DNA of 45,421 nucleotides from Candidatus Poribacteria bacterium (GTDB taxonomy: Bacteria; Poribacteria; WGA-4E; PCPOR2b): contig JAJEAL010000114.1 in NCBI GenBank assembly GCA_022822785.1, positions 1-45,421 on the forward strand. The letters are read 5' to 3'. A program made the position numbers and the translations under genes. The notes under the pieces were generated by a model. That model worked only from the letters and a program-made list of their open reading frames with translations, was not told the DNA's origin and made no database searches. Shown in pieces: positions 1 through 8,034 of the stretch. Position 1 is the first letter of the stretch; the number at the start of each line of letters is the position of its first letter.

Positions 1-133
1 CACCCGCTTCTTATTGACCCCTGATAAGTTTCCCCCCCCCCTGACAAGGGGGGCTAGGGGGTTGGGGGATTTAGAGGGGCGGCTGTGCACCGAGAATGCC
101 CAAGTAATTCTAAAATCTACCATAGCTGCTAAT
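1..133. repeat. Repeat-filled flank: family D hairpin and family A right end
   Basis: No gene is visible here. Positions 33-80 hold a G/C-run hairpin of the CCCCCTGACAAGGGGGG type (family D), which recurs near 7662, 12219, 20277, 20451, 33731 and 37303. Positions 99-125 hold the sequence CAAGTAATTCTAAAATCTAC followed by CATAG, the right end of family A elements seen again near 7940, 18000, 34040 and 38402. The left part of this copy is missing or lies outside the window. Confidence 0.6.
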
Positions 134-1693
134 CTATTCGGTTGCCGGTGCCATATCCCAAGCATCAACGGACTTCACATCTACACTCTCACCGCGGCTG
201 AATAGTGTCACACCGAGACTGTCGTCACGGGTCGGATAGATCCGCTGTGTCACACACTGACGCCCATTGGCGAAAACCTCTAACACCGAACGGTCTATAA
301 ATAGACGCAACTTGAGTGATTCATCGGGGAATAGCTCAAACGGCGCTTCTTGGGCGCTCACCACTCGCTTGCCTTCAGGCACCCGTTTCGTCGCGCTTTC
401 ATTGCGGTAGTAAATATATCTTATGCTTTCATCAAGGCTGGATTTGCTAATATCTACGCTCAGTGTCTTTGCGCTCGGGTTGTACACAATGGCGGTCTGT
501 TCTTCCCTCTCCGGCGAACACCGAACCTTCACGCCAAACTCAGCGCCATCTATTGGGTCAACCTCCACAACCAGTTCCAGACAATCCCCCTGAACATCGT
601 CAAGTGCCAATTCTGAATCGGCGGTCAGATGGATATTCTCGTGATGACGGTGATTCTGCCGCAGCACCCTCAGTTCGGGGGCAGGCTCAATGGTCAAACT
701 GCTATCTTCGGCTAGTGATAGGATTCGTGGCAGGGTCATCACGCCAGACCAGCCGGAGGCACGTTCCGATGCTTCTGTTCTCGCCTCACGGATCCAGTCA
801 AAGAAGATGCGACGGCCATTCCCATCTAACATAGTGATGCCGCCGCCGAGGTGTCCGCCGGGCCAACTCATGCGTGCATATTGCTCCGGGTAAAGCCGGT
901 CCTCCTCATATCGTCCGAGATAATATTGGGTTCCTTGTAGATGACTGCAAAACAGTAACATGTGTCTATCCCCTATTGGGAAGAAATTCGGGACAGCGCA
1001 ATCCTCATCCGCCTCGGTCCAACGCCGATTTGATTTATAGAATGGGTGCAGATACTCCCAGTGAACCATATCGGGGGACTTGAACAGATAGGCGGTATCG
1101 CCTCCCGCTGGGTCGCGATTGCCACACAACGCATACCAAAAATCGCCGTGCTTCCACGCACACGGATCATAGACACGATACTTTCCATAATCCGGATCGT
1201 CCGGTTGCGGGACCGGTATAACGGGGTTCGCAGGATGTTTCGTCCACTGAATTAGATCTGGATCCTCGCTGGTAGCGATACAGGTCCCTTCAGGGACGCC
1301 GTGGTAAATTAGCGTCGGAACACCATCGTTAATCACCGCACCGCCACTGAAGCAACCGTCCCGGTCAGGACCGCCCAACGTCGGTGTCAATGCTATCGGA
1401 TGGTGCGTCCAATGCACAAGATCTGGACTCGATGCGTGTCCCCACTGAATCCATTTCCAATAGGCACCGTCGGGGTTGTGCTGATAGAAGATATGGTATC
1501 TACCATTCCAAAAGAGGGGTCCATTGATGTCATTCATCCACGCCCACGGTGGCGTGAAGTGATATGCCGGTCGATGGGGATCTGTCTGAAACTTCTCTCT
1601 CAGTTCCTGTGCACCTTGGATGAGTTGTTCCGTCTTTTCAATTTCGTTGGCCACTATGGGTTCACTCCCTTCATACTCTTGGAGATCTGTCAC
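134..1693 (-). CDS. Glycoside hydrolase family 32 protein (beta-fructosidase-like)
   Basis: Predicted to hydrolyse beta-fructosides (sucrose, levan or inulin type). The N-terminal five-bladed propeller begins with WMNDINGPLFW (residues 52-62), matching the GH32 WMNDPNG nucleophile motif with D55 as nucleophile. The second motif reads YDPCAW instead of RDP, and the acid/base motif reads EDCAVPNFF instead of the usual ECP. A C-terminal beta-sandwich region includes FIDRSVLEVFANG, typical of GH32 module C. No signal peptide is seen, so the enzyme is probably cytoplasmic. The GTG start overlaps the stop of the upstream NADAR gene (GTGA); an alternative GTG at about 1654 has a better GGGAG upstream. 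The altered motifs suggest a divergent subfamily, so the substrate is uncertain. Confidence 0.88.
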   Translation of the reverse strand: MTDLQEYEGSEPIVANEIEKTEQLIQGAQELREKFQTDPHRPAYHFTPPWAWMNDINGPLFWNGRYHIFYQHNPDGAYWKWIQWGHASSPDLVHWTHHPIALTPTLGGPDRDGCFSGGAVINDGVPTLIYHGVPEGTCIATSEDPDLIQWTKHPANPVIPVPQPDDPDYGKYRVYDPCAWKHGDFWYALCGNRDPAGGDTAYLFKSPDMVHWEYLHPFYKSNRRWTEADEDCAVPNFFPIGDRHMLLFCSHLQGTQYYLGRYEEDRLYPEQYARMSWPGGHLGGGITMLDGNGRRIFFDWIREARTEASERASGWSGVMTLPRILSLAEDSSLTIEPAPELRVLRQNHRHHENIHLTADSELALDDVQGDCLELVVEVDPIDGAEFGVKVRCSPEREEQTAIVYNPSAKTLSVDISKSSLDESIRYIYYRNESATKRVPEGKRVVSAQEAPFELFPDESLKLRLFIDRSVLEVFANGRQCVTQRIYPTRDDSLGVTLFSRGESVDVKSVDAWDMAPATE

Positions 1694-2346
1694 GAAGGCT
1701 CGATGCCCGGTAGCAAAGGTTGTTCTGAACCAACATTGCCTATTACTCCCGTATTACCTATTACTTCAATTTGGCGTTTATATAGCAGGAAGTTGGGGAT
1801 AGGAAGCGGATCCACATGCAGGAGCTCACTTGAATCGTTTTTTACCTGGTCTCTCAGCTCCATCAGCAAACGGCCCAAAGCGTTCACTCCAATTAGCGTA
1901 TCCTTATCTACCGGCTTGGCACCCCAAAAGTCATCCCGTCTTGATTGTTCTACTATCGGGAGGTTTGCGGTGTCTAACAATAGTTTGCTGAATGAATCCC
2001 AATTCTGGACGAGTTTCACTCGCAAGCACCAGCGCATAATTTTAACTCGAACCGCATCCCAATCGGGACGAGAGTTTTGTCGATGAGGTTTGCCCTTCAT
2101 CTTTGCTGTCATTGGGCTTCTCTGCTCTATAATCAGTTGCTGGATTTCTGGCATATGTGGAAAACGGCAAGCCTGATACAACGCCTCGGACGTGCGAATT
2201 TTAATGCTATTCACAACGAGCGGAAAACCGCCGGCCATGTTAGATAGACCGCCATATGTTTCTTTAGTTTTGAGGAAAACAGCGGAGTCAGCGCGGCGAT
2301 ACGTCCGCAGCTGGTTATTGCCTTGGCTGTTAGTTGCAGTAGTCAT
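1690..2346 (-). CDS. NADAR family protein (YbiA-like, ADP-ribose chemistry)
   Basis: The 218-residue protein carries the NADAR (formerly DUF1768) signature: GGLSNMAGGFPL near residue 33, SEALYQACRFP near residue 53, SPMTAKMKGK, DWDAVRVKIMRWCLRVK, a PIVEQS segment and DDFWGA. NADAR proteins act on N-glycosidic bonds of ADP-ribosyl or riboflavin-pathway intermediates; some remove ADP-ribose from guanine and neutralise DarT1-type toxins (family knowledge). It starts at ATG 2346 with AGGAGGAG six bases upstream. That ribosome-binding site overlaps the stop of the upstream PRTase-like gene, and the gene itself overlaps the GH32 start, so the three genes look translationally coupled. The upstream PRTase-like partner suggests a conflict or NAD-linked role. 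No DarT-like toxin was recognised in the window. Confidence 0.85.
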   Translation of the reverse strand: MTTATNSQGNNQLRTYRRADSAVFLKTKETYGGLSNMAGGFPLVVNSIKIRTSEALYQACRFPHMPEIQQLIIEQRSPMTAKMKGKPHRQNSRPDWDAVRVKIMRWCLRVKLVQNWDSFSKLLLDTANLPIVEQSRRDDFWGAKPVDKDTLIGVNALGRLLMELRDQVKNDSSELLHVDPLPIPNFLLYKRQIEVIGNTGVIGNVGSEQPLLPGIEPS

Positions 2347-2357
2347 TTCGGCTCCTC

Positions 2358-3332
2358 CTATGAGTCATAGATTTTGCGCGGAAACAGCGGATACCATCTG
2401 CCGAGGGGATGGTTATGTGAGTACTCCGGGTTCCCATACCAAAAAGCAAGCGGACAGTTGTTAGGGCAGTTTCGGTAAGTTACAAACAACGATCCGAAAC
2501 CGGGGGGAAATCGATAAAAACCAAGAGGTTTAAGCATCGGATTAGGTTCATTGGCAAAATTGTATATCTTGTGTCCTGCAGCCAGAAGTGCACGCTCAAG
2601 CAACTGGCGACTTTGTTCGCTAGTAAAAAAGCGACTCACTCCATACCCAGGGTGGCGTGGATAAAAAGAGGTATCGGAATAAACCTCCGCCGTTGGCCAA
2701 AGTACGTCGGATCGATTTCGGTATGAACGCCGATTCTCAAATACGAATTCATTGAAGAATATCCGAAAATTGATGCTGATTTGCTTGTCCGCTTTCAAGC
2801 GTTCTAAATTTTGTTCATTTTCAATCCAATATTTTCCGAGTTCATGTATTGCGATAACCATTACGTACAGCGTTGCGTTTGCTACAGCTTGACCTTGCAT
2901 CCAATATGAGAGGTCGTGTATAACACGCTCTCCGGTGAAGATAGTGTCATCAAGATAAACGAAATCACCTCCTGCGGAACCCTGGTAATCGATATCGTAA
3001 TCGCATTGCTCTCTCAGGATTTGACGGAATAACTCGCGGATTTCACGCTGACTCCTACCGTTCCTTTGAATATTGAGGATATGTGCCTCCCGCCAAAAAT
3101 CGCAAGAAAAATTTCCTGCTATTTGTCTCAGTAATTGTAATACCTTTCCCTTAGAAACGTAAGTGAGTTTGAATATGTGATCCAATTCACGCAGCATCGG
3201 AATTTGCACCTTTTCATCAAACTGGCTAATCCATTGGTCAACATGATCTGGGGTGGGTTCAGCTATTTCGCCCGCCCGGTAGTCCTTGATCGTGTTAGTT
3301 ATAGATGCTAGCAAATTCCTTCGTTCAGTCAT
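2358..3332 (-). CDS. Phosphoribosyltransferase-like protein (PRTase-CE type)
   Basis: A 324-residue protein with an N-terminal helical region (residues 1-90, including VDQWISQFDEKVQ) and a central GGDFVYLDDTIFTGERV segment (near residue 122). That segment resembles the PRPP-binding loop of type I phosphoribosyltransferases (hydrophobic-DD-x2-TG). The arrangement matches the PRTase-CE family described in bacterial conflict systems, recalled from the literature and not searched. The start at ATG 3332 has GAGGAG five bases upstream. The stop is 11 bp from the NADAR start, so the two are almost certainly co-expressed. No membrane segment or signal peptide is visible. The substrate is unknown; a nucleotide or ADP-ribose linked activity is inferred from the NADAR partner. 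Confidence 0.7.
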   Translation of the reverse strand: MTERRNLLASITNTIKDYRAGEIAEPTPDHVDQWISQFDEKVQIPMLRELDHIFKLTYVSKGKVLQLLRQIAGNFSCDFWREAHILNIQRNGRSQREIRELFRQILREQCDYDIDYQGSAGGDFVYLDDTIFTGERVIHDLSYWMQGQAVANATLYVMVIAIHELGKYWIENEQNLERLKADKQISINFRIFFNEFVFENRRSYRNRSDVLWPTAEVYSDTSFYPRHPGYGVSRFFTSEQSRQLLERALLAAGHKIYNFANEPNPMLKPLGFYRFPPGFGSLFVTYRNCPNNCPLAFWYGNPEYSHNHPLGRWYPLFPRKIYDS

Positions 3333-3376
3333 CGTGGCTCCTCACCGTTCATCACTCTGTTCCTAAGAGAAATCTC

Positions 3377-4204
3377 TTATCCATACGCCCCACGCGGGTG
3401 TTCGCCGAGCAGTTCTCGTTGGCGAGGATTGCATTGGTCGAGAATATCACGGGACAGACTGTAATTGAGAAAGGGCCAAAACCGTTGTGCAACAAATCGA
3501 CGGGCGTAACTCGGAACAACCGACAGCCGGGTGCGGTCTGTCCGGTTTGGCGCTCCGCGATGCCACATCTGGTTGCTATACATGATACAATCTCCAGCAT
3601 TGCAGGTCAGGGATACCGGGCCTTGACCCCGCCAATGCGGTGGATCGCCGTCTTCAAGCTTCGGCTGCCGACAGGCACGATGGCTGCCAGGAACTACCTC
3701 TGTGGGCCCCAATTCCATCGGAACATCCACAACGTAATAGTGGCAGTTGATCGTGTTGATGATAGGCGGATATTCCACATCATCACTCACATCTGCCGGG
3801 CGCTGCAGGTAAATTTCGTCGGAGTGGAATCTCGATACTTCGTTTCCTGCAAACATCCGGTGCCCCTGCAAGCCGATAATGTGCATCCGTTCACCGAAGA
3901 TACGTTCCATCAGGGTGAAAATAGGTTCATTCAGCAGCAGATCCACAAAATCCATCCCTTTTTCAAACAGACGCACCAAGGAGTTGGATCCATAGCCGAC
4001 GGACGGTTCAAACTCGGCGATACGGTCCCGAAAGTGCTCGACCGCCGGCGTAGGCAAAGCGTTTGGAACAATAATATATCCCACGTCAATCAGCTGTGCT
4101 TCCCAGTGGGCGAGCTGGTCTTCACTCGGTTTTTCGGTATTCAGTGGTGGGGTCTCAATCTTTTCAAATCGACTCCGTGGAGAAGCGGTGGAGGCTTTTT
4201 GCAT
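3377..4204 (-). CDS. Phytanoyl-CoA dioxygenase (PhyH) family protein, second of pair
   Basis: Predicted Fe(II)/2-oxoglutarate-dependent dioxygenase of 275 residues. The metal site reads H127-S-D129 (RFHSDE) with the distal histidine H215 in MWHRGAPN; R226 is placed to bind 2-oxoglutarate. The GPTEVVPGSHR segment (166-176) is typical of PhyH proteins. The ATG at 4204 follows AAGGAG by seven bases. It lies 41 bp downstream of another PhyH gene and 44 bp upstream of the PRTase-like gene, in the same direction, so it probably belongs to one transcription unit. The substrate cannot be read from the sequence; members hydroxylate lipids, amino acids and small secondary metabolites. Confidence 0.9.
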   Translation of the reverse strand: MQKASTASPRSRFEKIETPPLNTEKPSEDQLAHWEAQLIDVGYIIVPNALPTPAVEHFRDRIAEFEPSVGYGSNSLVRLFEKGMDFVDLLLNEPIFTLMERIFGERMHIIGLQGHRMFAGNEVSRFHSDEIYLQRPADVSDDVEYPPIINTINCHYYVVDVPMELGPTEVVPGSHRACRQPKLEDGDPPHWRGQGPVSLTCNAGDCIMYSNQMWHRGAPNRTDRTRLSVVPSYARRFVAQRFWPFLNYSLSRDILDQCNPRQRELLGEHPRGAYG

Positions 4205-4245
4205 ATCAATCTCCTTTCAAATCAAATTCCCATCTGTTCATTCTA

Positions 4246-5064
4246 CTACTGATAACGTTCTTCGGGGTGGAATCGGTGATCGCCCAGTACCTGAAGCAGA
4301 CGTTCACTCGCGCCTTCCAGGAGGTGTGCCGACATCTTGTAGTTGATGTAGGCGTTATAACGTGGAAAGGACCATCGCCTACCGTACTGCTGCTGGAGCA
4401 GATAGCGAACCTGGCCCGACCGATTCGGGGTACCACGATGCCAACATTGCGGGTCGTGTAGATAGATGTCGCCCGCCTTGCACAGTATCGAAACCGGTCC
4501 ACGCCCTTCAAATGTCGGCGTATCGGTTTTCGGTGGGTTTCTGCCCGAATAGTGGCTCACAGGAACGTATTGCGTCGGACCGTGCTCAATCGAATCGATA
4601 TCCGTCAGCGGCACCTGCACAGTCAGCCACTGCACCGGCAGATCGATGCGAGGATCGTGACGCGGGACATCATCGGGAAGCGGGAAGAACAGGGCATCGT
4701 CTACATGCCACTGGTCTATTGCATTCGTGTCGTCAGTCCGTAGGACGTTCATGCCGCACTGCTGGAAACCCTTGCCAAAAATCGCCTCCATCAGGCTGAA
4801 AATCGGCTCACGAATCAGTAGGTCACAGAAGATACGATCTAATTCATTGGTGTGTCTGAGGATGAAGTTCCTCTGGACATAACCGCCGTTTATAGCCTCC
4901 GGATCGACAAACAGCACATCTGTCTTCTCACGCAGCGCCTTCACTTCATGGGGTTCAAGTACCCCCGGAATTAGCGTAAATCCATTTGCTCTGAAATCAC
5001 GGATGATTTCAGCTGTCCGTTCCTCGCTGAAAGGTTCTCCTGTGTTAATCGGTGTCGAATTCAA
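4246..5064 (-). CDS. Phytanoyl-CoA dioxygenase (PhyH) family protein, first of pair
   Basis: Predicted Fe(II)/2-oxoglutarate dioxygenase. From the chosen start it has 272 residues, with H120-V-D122 (QWHVDDALFF), H209 (CWHRGTPNRS) and R220 as the metal and 2-oxoglutarate site, and GPTQYVPVSHYSG as the PhyH core strand. I chose the TTG at 5064 because AAGGAGGA sits seven bases upstream; the reading frame extends to 5136 without a comparable ribosome-binding site. It heads the leftward run of five closely spaced genes ending in GH32. It shares only the general fold motifs with the next PhyH gene, so the pair is not a recent duplication. Confidence 0.9.
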   Translation of the reverse strand: MNSTPINTGEPFSEERTAEIIRDFRANGFTLIPGVLEPHEVKALREKTDVLFVDPEAINGGYVQRNFILRHTNELDRIFCDLLIREPIFSLMEAIFGKGFQQCGMNVLRTDDTNAIDQWHVDDALFFPLPDDVPRHDPRIDLPVQWLTVQVPLTDIDSIEHGPTQYVPVSHYSGRNPPKTDTPTFEGRGPVSILCKAGDIYLHDPQCWHRGTPNRSGQVRYLLQQQYGRRWSFPRYNAYINYKMSAHLLEGASERLLQVLGDHRFHPEERYQ

Positions 5065-5429
5065 GGGAGTGTCCTCCTTTGCGGAAGGATCCAAATGATA
5101 TGAAGCGAACCTTGCAAAGATTTTATGCCATCGCAAGATTGGATTTCTACACCATTCGGTATCATAGCAAAGTTAGGGCAATTCCGCAACGAAAAAGGTG
5201 TCTGCATAGGGGCATGAGGGATTTCCCAATCCCGATACACCGCTCAAATCTTGATAAATTGAGAATTCTCGATCCGCGCAGCGCAATCCGCGCTACGCAG
5301 GACTTGCGAGACAGGGACAAACCCGAAAACTCTTGACCTTGTTTCGGTTTCGTCATAATATAAATTCAAACTCCAAAATTTCAGCGATAATGCTCCGGCC
5401 CAGACGCAACCCCAAGGAGGCTAAATCTC
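5065..5429. other. Divergent intergenic region
   Basis: This stretch separates the leftward PhyH operon from the rightward alcohol dehydrogenase gene. It contains the rightward promoter at 5333-5361. A GC-rich segment at 5273-5310 repeats the word CCGCGC with inverted pieces and may fold. I see no gene; the reading frame extending the PhyH gene to 5136 is probably untranslated leader. Confidence 0.5.
5333..5361 (+). promoter_or_regulatory. Sigma-70-type promoter for the alcohol dehydrogenase gene
   Basis: TTGACC (5333-5338), a 17-base spacer and TAATAT (5356-5361) match the sigma-70 consensus with ideal spacing. The start codon is about 60 bases downstream of the expected transcription start. 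Confidence 0.65.
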
Positions 5430-6512
5430 ATGAAAGCTGCTGTGTTATATGAAATCAATACGCCACTGAAAATCGAGGAATTTGATCTGCCGGATACAGG
5501 ACCCAATCAGGTGAGAGTGCGAATCGTCGCCAGCGGCGTTTGTCATTCCGATTGGCATGTCGTCAAGGGCGATTGGCCCCACATCCCAATACCGAGCATC
5601 TTGGGTCATGAAGGGGCAGGTATTGTCGAGGAGGTCGGGACTCAAGTCACTGGGCTTCGTGAAGGCGACCACGTCATCCTGTCGTGGAAGCGGACTTGTG
5701 GCTACTGTGAGGTGTGTCAAAAAGGGTTTCCCACCCTGTGCGAGCTCCCGCCCGATAGCTCCACCCTCCCCCGATTCCCCGGCGACCAGAGAACGATGGA
5801 AAAGATGGCAGGGCTAGGCACCTTTGGCACCCATGCGCTGCTACCGCAGGACGCAGTTGTTTCCATTGATAAAGATATGCCTTTCGCACAAGCAGCATTG
5901 ATTGGATGCGGCGTCATGACAGGCGTGGGCGCAGCCATCAATACCGCTCAAGTACAGGGCGGAAGCTCAGTGGCAGTCTTCGGCTGTGGCGGTGTAGGGC
6001 TCAACTGCATTCAGGGTGCAGCGATGGCCGGTGCCGAACCGATTATCGCAGTAGATGTCCGAGACAACAAACTGGAGATGGCAAAGCGCTTCGGTGCAAC
6101 CCATACCGTCAATGCCTCTCAAGAGGACCCTGTCGCTCGCATTCAGGAGCTCAGCGGCGGTCCCGGCGTCCACTATGCCTTTGAAGCGATTGGGATTACG
6201 GGTGAGACGTTCCTCCAGGCTATCCAATGCACCCGAAGGCGGGGCATCACTGTTTTCGTCGGTCATGCGCCCGAAGGCACACCTGTTGCCTTGGACGCCC
6301 GGATGTTGATGTATGAGAAAATGGTCATCGGGTCCTATTACGGCTCCGCACGGCCCCAAGTAGATTTTCCGCGTCTAATTCGTCTCTACAAGGCGGGAAA
6401 ATTAAAGCTAGATGAGTTGGTAACCCGGACGTATCCATTGGAGAAGGTCAACGAAGCGTTTGAAGCACTGGCGAGAGGCGAGGTCGCGCGTAGCGTATTG
6501 ATGCTTGATTGA
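5430..6512 (+). CDS. Zinc-dependent alcohol dehydrogenase (MDR family)
   Basis: A 360-residue medium-chain dehydrogenase that oxidises an alcohol or reduces an aldehyde with NAD(P). Catalytic zinc ligands are visible as C38 and G59-H60-E61. The structural-zinc loop is CGYCEVC plus C104 (C90, C93, C96, C104). The coenzyme fold follows with VFGCGGVGLNCIQ near residue 185 and an acidic residue in IIAVDVRDNK suggesting NAD(H) preference. The AAGGAGG before ATG 5430 is strong. Length and motifs resemble class III (glutathione-linked) and aryl-alcohol dehydrogenases, but the substrate is not determined. It stands alone between divergent and convergent neighbours. Confidence 0.93.
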   Translation: MKAAVLYEINTPLKIEEFDLPDTGPNQVRVRIVASGVCHSDWHVVKGDWPHIPIPSILGHEGAGIVEEVGTQVTGLREGDHVILSWKRTCGYCEVCQKGFPTLCELPPDSSTLPRFPGDQRTMEKMAGLGTFGTHALLPQDAVVSIDKDMPFAQAALIGCGVMTGVGAAINTAQVQGGSSVAVFGCGGVGLNCIQGAAMAGAEPIIAVDVRDNKLEMAKRFGATHTVNASQEDPVARIQELSGGPGVHYAFEAIGITGETFLQAIQCTRRRGITVFVGHAPEGTPVALDARMLMYEKMVIGSYYGSARPQVDFPRLIRLYKAGKLKLDELVTRTYPLEKVNEAFEALARGEVARSVLMLD

Positions 6513-6523
6513 GATGCTTAAAG

Positions 6524-7348
6524 TCACGGTTTTTGCGCTGAGACGAGAATCGCAGGCATCGGAATCTCTACCACGCCACTCTTTTCGTAAGTAGCGGCTG
6601 CCTTGATAACGGCTGCGCGAATCGCGGTCAGTGCCATCCCAGATTGGACGCGGAGCAATCCACCCGTACGCGCCGTACCGTCGTAGAACGCGACAAAGAG
6701 TTCATCGGGCGAAGAAAGTTGCCATACCTGCTGTACCTCTGTAATCGAGGTATGGGTAAAGCCGATTGCCCGTAGAGTTCCTTCGCTTTCGACCCGATCG
6801 CTGAAGCGAAAGAAGGGAGGACCTTCAGGCAGTGGGACGTTCGGATCGCCATGGGTTTCAATCGCCCGGAGCATAATTTGAAATCCGATGGCGCTTGCAG
6901 GCTTTGCCCAGACGGTAAAACCGATCCGTCCCCCGCGGCATAGAACGCGATACGCTTCTCTCAACGCTTGTTCGGGATGACCGAGATGCAACAGGCCGAA
7001 ATTGATAACAACTACATCAAAGCTGTTGTCAGCGAAGGGCAGCCCCTCTGCATCGCCTTGGCAAAAGTCAATTTCTGGATACTGTTGCCGCGCTTGGGCG
7101 AGCATCGCTGTTGAGAAATCGATCCCGACAACCCGCAGCCCTTTTCTAGCAGCCGCCTGCGCGACGTTACCCGAGCCAGTTGCGACATCAAGGAGACGCA
7201 TCGCAACCCCTCTGTGGAGACCGGACAGAAGGGGCTCTATCGCTTGACTGGTGAGAGATGTCCAAAAATTGTGATACGTCCTCGCGCTCCGCTCCCATGC
7301 GGTGTGTTCAAATCTCCAAAATGGGTCAGGGTGTGAGTTGCTTGTCAT
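6524..7348 (-). CDS. Class I SAM-dependent methyltransferase
   Basis: A 274-residue UbiE/Methyltransf_11-type protein. Motif I is LLDVATGSGNVAQAAA (near residue 53), followed by the acidic VVGIDFSTAML, the motif II-like GDAEGLPFADNSFDVVV and GLLHLGHPEQALREAYRVL. This is the order seen in small-molecule and quinone methyltransferases. It lies tail-to-tail with the alcohol dehydrogenase (12 bp apart). No clear Shine-Dalgarno precedes the ATG at 7348, so the start is less certain. The substrate is unknown. Confidence 0.88.
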   Translation of the reverse strand: MTSNSHPDPFWRFEHTAWERSARTYHNFWTSLTSQAIEPLLSGLHRGVAMRLLDVATGSGNVAQAAARKGLRVVGIDFSTAMLAQARQQYPEIDFCQGDAEGLPFADNSFDVVVINFGLLHLGHPEQALREAYRVLCRGGRIGFTVWAKPASAIGFQIMLRAIETHGDPNVPLPEGPPFFRFSDRVESEGTLRAIGFTHTSITEVQQVWQLSSPDELFVAFYDGTARTGGLLRVQSGMALTAIRAAVIKAAATYEKSGVVEIPMPAILVSAQKP

Positions 7349-7373
7349 GATGAGTGTGTCAGGGCGAATATCA

Positions 7374-7565
7374 CTAATATGCGCTGTGCGATGTCGTCAA
7401 CGGACACCATCGAGAGGTGAGGAGATGATTAAACAGAAGGTTTGTCGCTTCAGGGGTGCCCATCTGTTTCAAAGCAACCATGGTCGGTCCCATATCTTCG
7501 GTCGTGTCCTGCGGATAGTAAAAACCCATCATCCACCGACACCGGTGACGCCGTATCTGTTCGTC
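7374..7565 (-). pseudogene. Possible relic of a PhyH dioxygenase gene
   Basis: On the minus strand an open stretch encodes GFYYPQDTTEDMGPTMV (from about 7526), preceded by RRHRCRW. This resembles the YPQDTT..GPT core strand of PhyH proteins, but the usual PGSH follow-up and both metal-ligand regions are missing, and a stop falls at 7374-7376. It is best read as a fragment left after deletion. The similarity is judged by eye from a short motif and could be fortuitous. Confidence 0.4.
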
Positions 7566-8034
7566 CCCTTCGTAGGAATCTTTATGAAAGTTGGCTCATG
7601 TTAAGATTTAGTGCAACACAAGCCCCAAGAACTGGCAGTACCCTTTATCAAGCGGTTACTCTCCCCCTGCTTGCGGGGGGATTAAGGGGGGTACAAAAGC
7701 ACACTCCTTTTTGCACTTTCTTTTTCCATGAGCCAATCCTAAAAACCGATAGACGCTTTCGCTCTGTGTATGGTAGGCGCTGTTTCCAACTGCGCCGATT
7801 TGCTCCTCGTGTATGGTAGGCGCTGTTTCCAACTGCGCCGATTCGCTCCTCGTGTATGGTAGGCGCTGTTTCCAACTGCGCCAATTCGCTCCTCGTGTAT
7901 GGTAGGCGCTGTTTCCAACTGCGCCGATTGGCAATGTCCAAATAATTCTAAAATCCACCATAGTTCATTTTCTCTTTTTACATTTCACGCATCACGTTTC
8001 ACGTTACCAACAGCCTCAAACGGACCCTATCTTG
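7566..8034. repeat. Repeat-rich intergenic region with 43-bp hairpin array (family A)
   Basis: Positions 7662-7692 hold a family D hairpin. A family A element follows: TAGACGCTTTCGCTC at about 7751, four copies of a 43-bp unit starting at 7766, 7809, 7852 and 7895, and the right end TTCTAAAATCCACCATAG ending near 7964. Each unit contains GGCGCTGTTTCCAACTGCGCC, an imperfect palindrome with the arms GGCGC and GCGCC. The reading frames through this array are repeat artefacts. The left inverted end seen in other copies is not recognisable here. Confidence 0.75.

Noticed and set aside
1400-2086. A 228-residue plus-strand reading frame
   Set aside because: It lies opposite the GH32 and NADAR genes, whose motifs are unmistakable; it has no ribosome-binding site.
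3305-4252. A 315-residue plus-strand reading frame
   Set aside because: It is antisense to a PhyH gene with full catalytic residues and lacks its own start signal.
7442-7819. A 125-residue plus-strand reading frame
   Set aside because: It spans a family D hairpin and the start of the hairpin array, so it is unlikely to be coding.
7648-7961. Overlapping minus-strand reading frames with repeated AYHTRGANRRSWKQRL-like peptides
   Set aside because: They are translations of the 43-bp hairpin array and have no start signal or protein-like composition.
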